From NCBI GenBank assembly GCA_014898415.1, contig RCTD01000011.1, positions 1,612,001 to 1,676,000 of the forward strand: a stretch of DNA of 64,000 nt. Reading direction: 5' to 3'. A model generated the notes under the pieces. It had not been told where the DNA came from. It searched no databases and worked only from the letters and a program-made list of their open reading frames with translations. The stretch is from Stromatinia cepivora (lineage: Eukaryota; Ascomycota; Leotiomycetes; Helotiales; Sclerotiniaceae). The translations under genes were made by a program, and so were the position numbers. The stretch's first letter is position 1. Every line of letters begins with the position of its first letter. Below are positions 1 to 13,188 of this stretch, piece after piece.

Positions 1-3000
1 CTCTTCTGGAGTAGTATATATATCGATGTTTCATATTGATAATCTCAATGAAATCGAGACAATACAAAAAGAAACAGAAGAATTCGAAGAATATCGGGAT
101 ACTAAAGAAAACTTCAATTTAGAAGTTATAATTGAAATTATATAGAATACCTGTTTAGAAAAAGAAAAACATTTAAAACCAAATGTTTAAACTTTATTTC
201 CATTCTAAACGCTATACAGGATATAAGATTTCTTGATTTAATCAAACTTATAAAAGGAGAAGTATTTATATTCCCCTGCAACCTTTCAAAAAATGATTAT
301 ATTTATTAATCAAAAGTATTCATTAACTCTAAAACAAATGAATTCATTTTTATTAATACTATATTCCTTACTTGTTTATTTCCTATATTTAAACCCAGAA
401 TTATACTATTTGAAGCTTCAATTGAAGTTAAAGAGTATAATAATATATAAGGCTATATCATTATCTATTTCATATTCCTTAATTTAACGGTCGATAATCA
501 TAAACAATCTTTTATCCCTTTCCTTATTACTGAATTAAAGAATTATAATATTATTTTAAATAGATTTTGGTTATCAAAGATTCAAGCGAAATTCGATTGT
601 TTCAATAAACATCTTGAATGATTTAAAAAAAGACCCCATACCATCTCCTATTCGAATAATCTCTTTATTACCTAATCATCCCTTTGCAAATAAAAGATCG
701 ATCGATTAACCTAATAAGATACTGATCGATAAAATAATTAACTCAAAGAATATTGGAATCGAAAAGATTTACAATTAAACAAATCAATTATAATTGATAA
801 TATACAATAAGAACCTTCAAATATAAATATAATATAGATTTTTATTGAAAAGGAAAAGATCCCAATTCCTTTCAAATTCAATCCATTTCCTTTTTAATCA
901 ATTATATTATTATTATAGATCTACAAATGCCTTCTTTGTATATCGCCCGAAATCCTTGATCTATATATATTCAAATCCAATAAATTCCAATTAAAATACA
1001 AAAAAGATAAACAAACTGAATTCTTTATTATTACTCTAAAAAAATTCGATAATATAATAGATTTCCAATAAAACAAATAATATATAAAAAAGAAAATACT
1101 AATTGCCTTAACCGAATTCAAGAATACAAAAATTCGAAAGAAATTCGATCAAATATTAATCGAAATCGATTCAGAATTTGAAATATTATTTGAATATTAA
1201 TAATATCATCAAGTCTTTTCCAAATATAAATCAAATATCTTATCTCCTAATCGATCTTATAATTATAAAATCATATTGGAAAACAAAGGAGAATAAGTTT
1301 TGCACTATAATCCATTTTATAAGATATTTCTGGAATAATTAAAAATCATTAAAGAATATATTATAGATAATCTTAATAAAGATTTCATTGAATTTAGTCA
1401 AGCCCTTTATATTATATCCATTCTATTCGTCAAAAAACCTAATAATAATTTGAAGTTCTATATAAACTTCAGATTATTGAATTCCTTAATATATAAAGAT
1501 CAATATCCCCTTTTTTTGATCGACGAAACGCTTTCTCGATTTTCCAATGCTAAGATTTTTACCAAATTCGATATTCGTTAAACTTTTCATTATATAAAAA
1601 TGGATCCTACTTTGGAAGAGTATACTATCTTCCGAATTTGATACAGATCATATAAATATAAGATTATATCATTTAAATTAACAAATGATTCTGTAATCTA
1701 TCAATATTATATAAATAATATTTTATTCGATTATCTAAACATTTTTTGTATAATATACCTCGACAATATTCTAATCTATTCCGAAAACAAAGAAAAACAT
1801 TAAATTCATATTAAACTAATTCTCGAACGATTAGAAATTGCTGGTCTATAAACAGATCTCAAGAAATGCAAATTCAATATTACATATACCAAATACTTGG
1901 ACTTTATCATCTTTATTAAAGGAATAAAGATAGACTTTGAAAAAATTAAGGTAATTGAGAATTGGATCTTTCCAATAATAATAAAAGAGATTTAATCATT
2001 TCTTAGTTTTTATAATTTTTATTGATGATTTATTAAGAACTATAGTATAATAACGAAACCTTTCAACGAACTTATTAAAGCAAATGTTAAATTCGTATTC
2101 GATGAAGTATATCAAAATATATTCAATATCTTGAAGAAAAAGTTTATCTCCGCTCCATTCCTACAATATTATAATCATCGACTCCCTTATATACTCGAAA
2201 CAGATACATCTGATGGGGTAATTGTTAATATGTTATCATAATAGCATAGCGAAGATTGGTTTTCTGTAGCTTATTTCTCCAAGACCATGGTTGCCGTTGA
2301 ATTGAATTACAAAGTTTATGATAAGGAAATACTGTTAATCATTTGATCTCTCAATCATTGGAGAGCGGAATTCGCCAGTTCATTATATAAAATCAAGGTT
2401 TATATTGATTATAAGGTTTTTGAATATTTTATGATTATTAAGATTTTCAATACTCAACAAATTTGCTGGGCAAAAGTTCTAATTGATTATAACTTCATTA
2501 TTATATACTACCCTAAAAAAGATAACCCTTTTGTTGACATTTTAACCTATCAGACCGATAAATTGAACCTCCAGAACTATACCAAAAAAAAGAATCACTT
2601 CCAACAATTTATTAAAGACAACCAAATTAATATCGAAATTATAAGAAAAGTCTTACAAAAATACTATTCAAACAAAATAACGATTACTAGTATCAATTTG
2701 AATGAAATCGCTCCTCAATTCGATCTAATTAACCATATCATCAAAGCAAATAAAACTACAGATAGTTTGCTAATATTCAAAATACAAATTATCTAAAATT
2801 ATAAGTATATATCACTTCAAAATGACCTTTTGCTTTATAATAACCACCTGATGATATTTGATATCGATAATCTTCGAATTTATCTGATTTATAAAATCTA
2901 TAATTCCGTTTTTATTATTTATTCTGATATAAATAAAATCTATCTCTTATTATCTTGACAATACTATTGGCCCAGAATATATAATATTGTAATCAGATAT

Positions 3001-4539
3001 ATATACAATTATTATATCTACAAATATAGTTCCGTTTTATACAATTGTACCCCCGGTTTATTACATCCATTTCCGATTTCTAATCGAATATAGCAATATA
3101 TTACTATAGATTACTACAGTTTTAATAAGGATAAATACGGATATAATAATATTTTAATCATTATTGATCGATTGATGAAGCAAGCTATCTCTATATTTTG
3201 TCACAAATTAATTGATACTTGAGTTCAAGTATAACTATATCTCTACTATATATATCGATATTATGGTCCCTTTGATATTATAGTATCAGATCACGGCCCC
3301 CAATTCATATTATAATTCTAAAAGGAATTCAATCAAATCCTAGGAACCGATCTCAAATTATCCATTACTCATTATCCCCAAATCGATAATCAAATTAAGA
3401 TCTATAATCAGTATCTTTAATAGCAATTAAAATTATTTATTAGTTACTATCAAGACAATTAATCAGAATTCCTATTTATAATGGATTATACACAACTTAC
3501 TCTTCTATACGACTCTTTAGGAGGGCTTACACCCTACGAAACCCTATACAGGCATACACCGAAATGTATATGGGAATAGAAGGAAAACGCTAGTAAATCA
3601 ACAAACGATATAAATATATATAATACCTGCATATATACAGAATGCAATAGATTAGTTTTCGCGCAAACAAAAGAAAACCTATTGTATATCCAAGCTAAGA
3701 TATCAAAATCCACAAATATTTACTAGTATAAAATCGATTTCGATATCGAAGATTATATATAACTCAATATAAAGAATTACCCTACCCAGAAATCATCCAA
3801 GAAACTGGATTTCCTAATTCAAAAAAGATTCAAGATCATTGATCGATCTAAAAGCTCTTTCAAACTCGAACTCCTGATTACAATGAAAATTCATTCTGTT
3901 TTCTCTTTAGATCGATTATATAAGATATATAACGATCCTTTTCCTGGTTAGATACTCGAACCATCTCTGTTTATTAATATAACTAATGATTCGGAATAGA
4001 AAATGGAAAAGGTCCTAACAATAAAAAAAGTACGAAAAACCCTATTATATAGAATTTTGTAGTTTAATAATGATACCGATCTTACCTGGTATCCTGTTTC
4101 CGATTTTAAAATATCATTACATTTCCTGTACGATTTTCATCTGGCCAATCCAACATTACCTGGTCCTCCCAATCGATTAATTGATTGAATAAAGTTTTAT
4201 AAAAGCAAAAAGGATAATTATAATTATATAAATGATAATTCATTTATAAAATTAAAGGAAAGAAAAGTATTCTTTAATACAACAGATTAGATATTATGAT
4301 TTTATAATAATATATATATATATAATTATAAAAGGATCGAAAACCTATACAAATTAGAGAGAATTTGATTATATATATATATAACCCGAGTTTTATATAA
4401 TAGACGAACTATTATTATCAAGACAATATAAAGGCAATATATTTCAAAAACTTATATTTATGATTATTTCAAAAATCATATAAAAGGAAATTTGAATATA
4501 GTAAAAACAAAATATAATATCACCCCTATCGATTTCGTT

Positions 4540-4850
4540 CAATTTGATTGATTTGGTCAATTTGGTCGATTAATTTAATTGATTTCGGAATTGATTATAT
4601 TAATTATCTATCATCATTATATTATAATTCAACCTCCTTCCTTTTTCTATTAAAACTTTTTCTTTTCAAAGGTTCCCCAAATCAAGGAAAATATAAATCA
4701 ATATTAATTTAACCAATTGATGAACGATTTGATCGATTTGATTAATTCATTTGTTATTTTGGTCAATTTGGTCGATTAATTTGATCAATTTGGTCAATTT
4801 CCAGTAAATTAATCAAATTAACTAAAATGACCAATTTAATTGATTTAAAG
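4540..4850. repeat. Degenerate short repeats before the gypsy 3' LTR
   Basis: Variations on ATTTGGTCAATTTGGTCGAT recur many times between the chromodomain-like end and the LTR. Units are imperfect and look like a non-coding 3' spacer of the element. Confidence 0.55.
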
Positions 4851-4945
4851 CTTATGAATCTTCACAAAACCTGGTTTCCGATGAAATAGCAATGGAATAG
4901 AAGAATGAAACGCTCGAAGGCGAGCTTTTCCGAAAGAGGGGATAA

Positions 4946-5227
4946 TATCACGAATTATAAACTACAAAAGATTAACTATATAATACCTCTTATCTCCTAT
5001 ATCCATTGATAAATTGATCGTCCGTATATATACGTTATGATTTATATGATTTAGTATAGTAAAATGATGATCCTAATAATACATATATACAACCCTATAA
5101 CTTACAAATGGGTATTTGTGTATATATATCTAATCGTTTTTTACAAGCCATAGTTCTTCAATTGTAGATTCTAAAGAACATAATTGACCCTGTTTATTCA
5201 GCTCTACTACGGCTCTTGTGCGTCACA
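4946..5227 (+). repeat. 3' LTR of the gypsy element (282 bp)
   Basis: It begins TATCACGAATTAT (ancestral TGTCACG) directly after the polypurine tract and ends GCGTCACA. The same 282-bp unit is present in inverse orientation at 14131-14412, and the two differ largely by transitions. This fixes the LTR ends without needing the missing 5' LTR. Confidence 0.88.
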
Positions 5228-5230
5228 CTA

Positions 5231-5880
5231 GTATTCATTATCCTCTTTATAATCCTCCCTAAATCAATTATAAAACCCTTCTCGTTCCAATTATATATAT
5301 TCTTGAATGATATATTATATTTTGTAATTACTTTTATCAATTAAATAAAAAAAAGAAGGGTATTAATATAACTCTTTTAAATAATAAAATTCAATAACAA
5401 TACAAAATAATTCAAACCAAATCATAAAAATGCTCAAATACAATAACATTATCAACTTTCATATACAAATTATCAATACATTGGAAATACCGATTTTGAA
5501 GATATGTTTTATACCTTTTCACGAAATTTGCTGTTCAATTCTTTCCTAAAGAATGGCCTATAATCTTTTCCACAAGGTTTTTGATTATACAGCTTATAAA
5601 GAATATAGATCTTTATATCAATTTGTTAATTTGATCGATTAAAGCTTCTTTTTGCTTTTTTGAAAGAAATTAATAAGTTTCAATATATACAATACTACAA
5701 AAAATGGTTTTATTTCTATAACATCAAGAGAACATTGAACGATTGATTTTGAAGAAATTTGTTATTTGAGTATATTTAGGGTACTCTTCTCCTTTAATTT
5801 GAACTAATACAAGCTCTATACAGGCCTCTAAAGGTATATCGTTGCTATATCCGTCCATGGTGGTTGATATTTTATAAAAT
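5231..5880. other. AT-rich spacer, no gene seen
   Basis: The composition matches the RIP-degraded block and no domain is recognisable on either strand. The change to ordinary base composition happens near 5880-5900. Confidence 0.6.
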
Positions 5881-8800
5881 TAAAAGTGCGTGCAAGATGT
5901 GGGGTCGTGCATGATATAGGGAAATCGGTTACATACCTAGCATAATGGATCGCGGTCGAGTCTCGAGCCGTTCCAAGTACTCGGGTCGGAGTCTCAGATG
6001 TGATATTAATGACCAGGAGAGAAGTACATATGTATCAGTTGGGATGTTAGAATTATTGAAGCACGAAGTCTGAATGAGATAGGGAAGGCCAGTGCATGTG
6101 CCGTATGGCATTCTGATGACGTTGTCAGCATGATACGTACCTTTCGCGGCTAATCGAACGATTCAATTTGAACATAGGTTAAGGAACAATATGGGACTTA
6201 AGTCAAAGGTTTTCGGAACTGCAGAGCCTAATTTTTACAACGGTTGTCTGGCATGGCTAAAGAATAACATGCCGGGCAAACGTTCACTTCTAGAAGTGGA
6301 AGATTGTGAGGTAGATGGTGAAATAGTTGGTGAAATTTCAATATATTGCTGCAAATTATGGGCTAGCGGGAAGTGAAATAGGATTGGTTTATAATGCTTG
6401 ATGATTCTGAAATATTTGCAAGGAGGAAATTGTGAAGTTGTAATGCAAGGCGAATTTCTGCTACATATACATATCTCGTATGAAAGGATGTGGTATTGGC
6501 CAGGGTTTTTCTTCCAAAGTAGAATTCCTCTTCGTTCGTGGTCCGAAGTTTGTCAGCGATCTTATACACGGAGAGTTATTGTGATGTTCGAAGGAAGGCT
6601 GATGGCACAGTCTGAATAGACGTTGGTAGAACTGCCGCGACGCCGCAGTAAAGACGAAAAGTACTTCAAATTATCTGTAAAATTAAGTGTTGTGGAACAA
6701 TGCCCGGTATATTGGTGGGGGATCTTGTATATTGAGTGCCGCAACGTGGCATGCCTGAAACTACTATCTGTCGATATCAACCTGGGCGAACAGTTTGATC
6801 GGCAAGAAATCTTCATGAAGCTATATTGCACGAAGTGTTTTCATGTTAACGAGTATGAATATTTTTTTTTTTCATACATAGGCTAACCTTTGAAACAGAG
6901 ATGATCAAACGAATTCCTGTTCATCCTGTAAACTTTGATGGAATTCTTATGATATAATAAATGGCAAGGCAGTGAGCGCTATATTTGTTCCCAATAGCCT
7001 CATTTCCATTGCAGGAAAGGTATCTGCTCGCAGCACAGATATTGTTTTTGTAATTGCGGTTGTCCGGCTATGCTCGCAGTGGCCACATCTTTTTGGTATG
7101 CGAAATCAGCATTTCAAAGACTACCAAATTTGGAGCCGACGTAGACACGGACAGCTGGGCAGAGAATTAATCTGCCTTGCGTCAAATACTTCTCTCAGGT
7201 ATGAATCAAGTTTCTAGTCAATGGATTTCTATTTGAGTCAAGATGAATGATCATAATCCACCGCCGGCCCCGCATGAAAAGGAGGGTCTCTTTCGGAGAC
7301 GTTGGATGATCATTGCCACTTAATTGATCCCTTTGCGGGTGCTTGCTGGTTTGTTAGTGGAGGATCTACTCTAGTGATACAAACTTCAAGAGTCATCCCT
7401 TCAACATGGCATTATCATTCATGCTATTATGCCTATATGATGGCTAGCAAACGTAAGCTTCGACGCCGAATTTACAACCAACCAACGGTACATTGAATAT
7501 GGAATGTTGTTGTGATATGATTTTGGCGTAGAATGGCGTGAAGATGGTCACAAAAAATTCAACCTTTCAGCATGCTTAACAGCAATTTTTCCAAAGCAGC
7601 GGGGGTCCTCCGGTACCTGGGCAAATGGGCTAGACAGCTCATTGGTATTAGCTTGTAACCAATCATTTGCTTCAGGGCACTGTGGTACCGTAAACAACAG
7701 TTTGAACAAACGGAGATGCAGTTGATTATGTAAATGTAAACATAGAAATGAACGAGAACACCTCCCCTTCATTATGATCTTTTTGGTTGTAATTGCTCAT
7801 GGTGGATGGTAGTGATAATTAATGATCGAATGATGCATTTTAACTTCGCCTCTCTTCGCACGGTGACAAGCTACCCTACGTCCAGCCTCATTGCGTGGAC
7901 AGAAAAAGACGGAAGTGTGGCGGGATCGTGTTGTCAATTCTAACAAAACGTACACCAAGTCTGCAAAACAATGCGGTATAGTAGGCAGGTACTGTACTAA
8001 GGAATTTACTTTCGTATGCTATGTTTTGTGTGGCACGGCACGGGACGATATTAGTATAATGATTTTTAAATAAACACAGCCTAGCCTTAGCACACTGGTT
8101 AGCAACTTGACCAACAGCTTCTTTGCTTTCGTTATAAAATTACCGGATAAAAACGTAGAAGGAAAGGGGCATGACTTTGATGATCCAAATAAGAATAATG
8201 CCATGAATTGACATTTCTTCGATTGGGGAAGATAAAAAAATTAATTTCCGACCCACCTGTCAACATGATTTCCAAATGTCTAACTCTGTAGTCTTGTTCT
8301 ATGGACCGTCGGGGTAATACGATCCCCAAACTTTGTTTTAAGAAAAGTATGAAATTTCTTCTCCGAACCACCATCACATTTAAACTTTACTACTTTACTA
8401 CATACAGTAGATGATGAAGTACTCCGTAGACTTCAATGTGATGTTGGATATCGGATATTGGACAAGGGGTGCGAAATAAATGATGAATAATCATGAAATA
8501 CGACCTTACGCGCTAACCTTCGGACCTGCATATTTGCAAATTTGTGTGGGTGGTGGACTAGTAGTAATAAGTGAAATTAGCTGTATCTAGCAAATTTTGT
8601 GTAGGCCTTGTAAGCGAGAGGGTGAAGTGAGTGAGCGGGATGAGATGGCTAACACCCTCGAACTTTTGATGAGCGGAAAGGAATGATAGTAGCTAGATGA
8701 TTCAATGTCTTCCTTGTCAATCCTTAAGTTGGCTTTCTCTATTAAAAACCTTCCTTTGGTTCGGTTGGGTTGACTTCAATCCGCTTTTTTTTCTTCTCTT

Positions 8801-9758
8801 GGGCATTTCTCGCCCGTGCCAATCATATTTGAGAATAGTCAATGGGCCAATGGCACCAAGTAGCCATGGAGAAAAGGCCCAATATGGAAAGGTTAAGAAT
8901 GGCATCCCCCCCCGGAGACGCAAATCGCAAGGCACCGTGGTCATTTTATCCTTGCAAAGGCAATCAACCCACCACACTACTCCATACAACACCCAATAAT
9001 TCAGCCCATTAGCGAAAAATACCTATCACCAGCATTTCTCAAAGATTTTCAACCACTTTTCAGCCTACCAATCGAAAATCGTAAACCCTCTTTCTCAATC
9101 TAAGCCTCTCTCCAATAACCCAGGAACTGTATTCCTTGTTCAAATATTGTAATATTTTACTTCACACACCAAACCTCTTCTTCCAATTAAATCCTCAATA
9201 TGGATTTATGTCCGTATTCGGTCAAGCACTAGTTGAGACTCAAGACTTCATCCGCGTCGTTTGCTGGCCGGAACATTTTCTTCCTCCAGGGATTCGTTCT
9301 ACTTTCCTTCAAGGAAGGCATAAGGAGAGACCAATCCCTGGTTCATCATGGAGGCAGAGGGCCATCATGGGCAAGACCCTCGCGTGCTTCCCAAGCTACA
9401 AGACTCCACATATGGTCCCTAGACTGCACTTATGTCGCCTTATACATATGCAAGCTTGTATTCCCCGTTTCTCGTCTCTGAATCATACAAAAACTTTCCA
9501 GTTCTATTTTTGAATTGTCTCTCGTCCTTTGATATCATCTGAAATATTGTCAAAGCACCTGGCAGTGGCCTCATGAAAACTATTGCACTACTATATCCCA
9601 CGGGCCTACGCACCACCGAGCGCTCAAACATACTAAACTTTACCATCAATGGTTTCAGAATATACCATATGACGATTATAAACGTTTAACTTTCAGATAC
9701 TATATTTGACAGCCGCAGAAGGACGTCACAACATCACATTGTCTTTACTCTCTTCTGC
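5881..9758. other. Gene-poor region of ordinary composition
   Basis: The composition is that of genic DNA, but no reading frame with recognisable family features or a coherent splice chain was found. ORFs of 60-125 codons occur on both strands and overlap each other. The part from about 9000 to 9500 is pyrimidine-rich with short ORFs and could be an upstream leader or a non-coding transcript. A diverged or lost gene cannot be excluded. Confidence 0.5.
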
Positions 9759-9872
9759 TCATATATATACGGCCGGCTCGGTGCGAGAATCAGCAAAGTC
9801 ACACATCTGACTGCTGTCATCCTCGTTCGGTTTCGTGTTCCTCTATTGCGGCTATTGATCTTCACTTTTACA
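9759..9872 (+). promoter_or_regulatory. Probable core promoter of the Frizzled-like GPCR gene
   Basis: A TATA-like stretch, CATATATATACGG, lies near 9760, about 110 nt before the proposed ATG at 9873. The sequence after it is C/T-rich, as is common in fungal leaders. Inferred from position and motif only. Confidence 0.45.
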
Positions 9873-11521
9873 ATGAACATTTCTTCTTCAACAGTTGTCG
9901 GCCAGGGTCGGTGCCCAGTTCCGTTCCTTGAGGCAGATCTCTTCCCATCGACGGGTGGTTGTATGTCTCCACATTCTCCATTCCGCTACACCACGCTGAT
10001 GACAGATAGTCCTCGATGGAAGGTTTTGCTCTAGCACTTTGGGGGTTGTTTGCTGCCTGCCATGTCCTCAGGCCGAATGGCTCTACGGTGAAAGCATCAG
10101 CACCCTGACAGAATCTGCTAATTGGGTTAATGTAGCGGCAATGATATGCTCTTTGTATTTGTTGCTGTGTTTCGCATTTTTACCGGTAGAGAAGACTCAT
10201 AGGCATTACCTCAGTATATGCTTGGTTATCGCTACAGTACTGTTGCAGGTGAGTTTATTAGTCTCGTCTCTTTCTACCGACTGTTTCCTAACATATCTCG
10301 TCAAAAGTTGGGTTTTATTATACCATTAAGCGCGAAACCCGAACAATGCCACAACGCGATCACTCCGAACGATATGAGCACTAGCTTCACTTGTGCAATT
10401 TCCGGCGCACTCATAATGGCTGGAGGCTGGTCTGGTGTGATGTGGGTCTTCTTAAGATCCCTCGCATTACACCTACAGATCTGCTGGCAGGTGGTTATTG
10501 GGAAGTCATTTATGTTGGGGGCTTTTGCTACTGGGTGGGGAGTGCCAGCCGTTGCATTAATCTTTGGAATGATTTTCAGTGGTGTTTCCTTTCGATTCGG
10601 AGACACTTGCCATATTAATCACAAGAACAGTCTAGCGGATTTCTGGATTCCTCTTCTGGTTTTCTCTGGTGCAACCGTTATTATCCAATTCGTCACTTTT
10701 AGTTACTGCATCAAGGTCTATCTTTCGTCTCTCACAGATAGTTCAAGTACCACGGAAGCCTCAGGCGTTCTACCTTCGTACACCAACAGTGTACGTACCG
10801 TCTCACCACGACAGGCATATCGTCGAGTTCGCCGAGTAATTGAGTTACAGTGGAGAGGTATCGCGGTAGTATTAGTGATCGTTGCCGACGTCATCTTCTT
10901 TGCGATCGTGTTTGTCTTCATGGATGATCTAGAAACGAATATCCTCAAGGATCCCACAAAGGCCGAACAATGGTTAACATGCTTGGTTCAAACTGCTGGA
11001 AAAAAAGAAGAGTGTTTGTCCATAGCGAGTGATCTGGTCGTGAACGAAGCTACCGTTGGTGCAGTTCTCGTCTTGCTATCCGTAAGTTTTTTCTGCACGC
11101 ATCCTTGCTCTGCTCGAGTGCTAATAAATTTCAGTTCAATGGTTTTTGGGCAGCATTATTCCTGGGAAGGAAATCAATGTTCACAGGCTGGATTGAGATG
11201 TATCACGGCAAAATGAAGTCCAACAATGAATTCGTCAGTGCCGATGTCCACGCTTTCAAGGACCCTAGGGCATACGAAATGCTCGGTAACAATCGAGACC
11301 AACGCGATATCAAGACCATGGAGGCATGCGAAACTCCGGATGTCCTCACTCCCGTTTCACCCATTCGAAAAAGTGGTCGAGAAACACCAGACTACTTTGG
11401 CAGAGAAGCAAGATACAAATCACCATCACGCTCATTCTCAAAACCCAATCCTCCCCAGTCATGGGATTCAACCTCAACATTCGCTCCACCCATGGATTCA
11501 CATAACACGAAGAAATTTTGA
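9873..11521 (+). CDS. Frizzled/Smoothened-like fungal G-protein-coupled receptor
   Basis: Four exons (9873-9960, 10010-10248, 10308-11081, 11135-11521) give 495 aa. Introns are GTATGT...GATAG (49 nt, branch CTGAT), GTGAGT...AAAAG (59 nt, branch CTAAC) and GTAAGT...TTCAG (53 nt, branch CTAAT), all in phase. The N-terminus is short and Cys-rich (CCLPCPQ near residue 43). Seven hydrophobic segments follow. Around TM3 the FTCAISGAL...LRSLALHLQICW pattern matches the Frizzled-like fungal receptor family, as does SFRFGDTCHINH after TM4. A cytoplasmic loop carries LPSYTNSVRT. The tail of about 120 residues is Ser/Pro-rich. It lacks an extracellular Frizzled cysteine-rich domain. The expected role is plasma-membrane signalling with unknown ligand. 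The ATG choice is in frame with all exons; the first intron is the least certain. Confidence 0.88.
9961..10009 (+). other. Intron 1 of the GPCR gene
   Basis: Donor GTATGT, branch-like CTGAT and acceptor GATAG. The later AG at 10033-10034 would put exon 2 out of the receptor frame, so the AG at 10008-10009 is preferred. Confidence 0.7.
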
Positions 11522-12570
11522 TTTGGCACTTCACATGTATTTTTTATTTATTTTCAAGCATTTTCTAGCGATGTTTCATAACATCCCTTAGTAAAGGGTT
11601 AAACAGGAGTTGGGCGGTTTGGCGACTTGGCTAGGGACGGAGCTCAATGGGGATAGAAAGGTTATCTCATTACACGCGAAACGGAAAGATTTTTGGGATA
11701 TGACGTACTAAAGGCTGGAAAGGCTTGGAAGGAAAGGAACCTGGAACGAATTCCCTCTCCTTTGTACACGAACACGCCGGTTGGGTAGAAAACGGATTTG
11801 GCCCGGTGGATGGGATATGGAGGCGTAGAGCTAGGTGTAAACGATACTCAGATACCCATTGATGGGCAAAAAATGGTCATCGGACTGGTTAGTCCCAGGG
11901 GACCAAAGCTGCTACATTGGTAGTAGGAATAGCAAGACGGCTCGCCAGCCGGAACTTCACATTAGGTGTGGGATGTATCCGGCCTATATAATGATGATCT
12001 GTACTTTACTAGTGTTTATATGTATCATGATCGCATCAAATCAAAATATTCAAGCCAATTCTTGACTTTTTTGTCTTACTACACAGTAATTGCCTTCTTT
12101 CATATCACTGCAACTTTAATCTCCACGTACAGGATGACTCAGCTCATCGAAATTTCTCTATTAAGAAAAATTTAGAAGGAAGCCGCTACTTGTGGATTGG
12201 TACCCCTCTTCAAAACTAGGCATCCCGTTCAGTACATTTCAGCGTAGAGCAGCATTGAATGGCTCCTGGAGTTTACTCACGCAGCTTAAATGTCAACGGT
12301 TCGGCAACTAAATCACTTTGTGAGAAGAGCCGGGAAATATCTGTTATCCTGTCTCGTTGCGCATAACGTACGCATGCCCGCTGCTCCCATCCCTTTGACT
12401 CCCTCCAGGTCCTTTGAGGGTTTATGGATCGGAACTCACTGATGTACGACGTGCAAATTTTAAGATTGATGACTACTGAATAATAGACCATCTGAAGTGG
12501 GATTATATATATTCTCGCAGAGGTAATGAAGTAGCAGACATCATCAGTATAGGTCATCACCATTCAATTC

Positions 12571-12687
12571 ATGACCTACGGAGCTTCTCCAGTCTATATC
12601 GCTGTTGCCTGCAATTACGTCAAAGCGGACCTCTACCATCTTATTGAAAAGGGCTGGTTAGTACAACTATGGAATGGAGGGCGGTAA
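12571..12687 (+). pseudogene. Possible ankyrin-repeat relic
   Basis: An ATG frame of 38 codons reads YGASPVYIAVACNYVKA then LIEKG, which resembles one ankyrin repeat (G-x-T/S-P-L/V-x-x-A ... LLIEKG). It stops at TAA 64 nt before the MITE-like insertion. No further convincing repeat was found downstream, so this is either a relic or a chance likeness. Confidence 0.3.
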
Positions 12688-12739
12688 TTTTGGATCACCT
12701 GGTGTAAAGCTGGCAATGGAGCCAAGAACGCTACAGCCT

Positions 12740-12750
12740 TATCAAAGGCT
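12740..12750. repeat. Left target-site duplication of the MITE-like element
   Basis: TATCAAAGGCT, identical to 13189-13199. The 11-bp length suits a Mutator-like (MULE) insertion better than hAT (8 bp) or mariner (TA). Confidence 0.75.
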
Positions 12751-13188
12751 AGGCTGCGCAACGGGTACCCGTAGGGCGGATAATGATTCTGATGGATTAT
12801 CTGTTAAGTATTCATTTATAGATCAGATTATTTATATATATCAATAAATTATTTATAGATTATTTATAGATTATTTATAGATTATTTATAGATTATTTAT
12901 AGATTATTTATAGATTATTTATAGATTATTTATAGATTATTTATAGATTATTTATAGATTATTTGTAGATTATTTGTAGATTATTTGTTTATTTATAAAT
13001 TATTTATTTATTTGTAGATTGATGAATAAATAGATAATCTATAAATAATTTATAGATATTTATTTGTAGATCGGATTATTTTAAAATTTCAATAGATAAT
13101 CTATAGAATGAATAGATTATTTAATGGATAATTTGAAAAACGGATTATCTATAGGTACCCGTGGGTTGCAGGTAATTTATGCGCAGTC
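12751..13188. mobile_element. MITE-like non-autonomous DNA element (438 bp)
   Basis: The element is bounded by the 11-bp duplication TATCAAAGGCT. Its ends are imperfect inverted repeats: left GGCTGCGCAACGGGTACCCG; right (reverse strand) GACTGCGCA, then an extra stretch, then CACGGGTACC and a shared GATAATCC-like segment. Inside is an array of an 11-bp unit. There is no coding capacity. It interrupts GC-balanced DNA and is itself AT-rich internally. A MULE-type origin is inferred from duplication length only; a hAT or unclassified origin is possible. Confidence 0.75.
12847..12985. repeat. 11-bp tandem repeat array inside the MITE-like element
   Basis: The unit GATTATTTATA is repeated about twelve times with almost no variation until the last copies, which read GATTATTTGTA. 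The phase is unbroken, so the array grew by slippage or unequal exchange. Confidence 0.95.

Larger units (their letters stand above)
1..5227 (+). mobile_element. RIP-degraded Ty3/gypsy (chromovirus-like) retrotransposon, 5' part outside window
   Basis: Plus-strand translation, broken by many stops, still shows the gypsy pol order. A reverse transcriptase has its active-site segment read as YLDNILIYS near 1756. RNase H shows ETDTSDG near 2197. Integrase shows IVSDHGPQF near 3280. A chromodomain-like tail follows near 4010-4200 (WYPVSDF, then LANPTLPGPP). A purine tract (about 4932-4940) precedes the 3' LTR at 4946. Stops are mostly TAA, TAG or TGA where the family has Trp, Gln or Arg, consistent with RIP transitions. 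No intact ORF remains, so it is a dead copy. The 5' LTR and most of gag would lie left of the window. Confidence 0.9.
11522..12750. other. 3' flank of GPCR gene and spacer, no gene assigned
   Basis: Ordinary composition with only short overlapping ORFs. Near the right end is a possible ankyrin relic, listed separately. Confidence 0.5.

Noticed and set aside
8080..8125. tRNA-like A/B box sequence (TTAGCACACTGGTTAGC)
   Set aside because: No matching T-arm or acceptor stem could be folded nearby.
9136..9513. 125-codon plus-strand ORF before the GPCR gene
   Set aside because: It opens without a clear ATG context, has no recognised features and overlaps a second ORF of 82 codons; kept only as part of the unassigned region.
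10301..10957. Antisense ORFs of 101 and 79 codons across the GPCR gene
   Set aside because: They are shadows of the receptor frame with no family features or splice context.
12847..12985. CRISPR-like regular repeat
   Set aside because: Units are directly adjacent 11-mers without spacers; the genome is eukaryotic.
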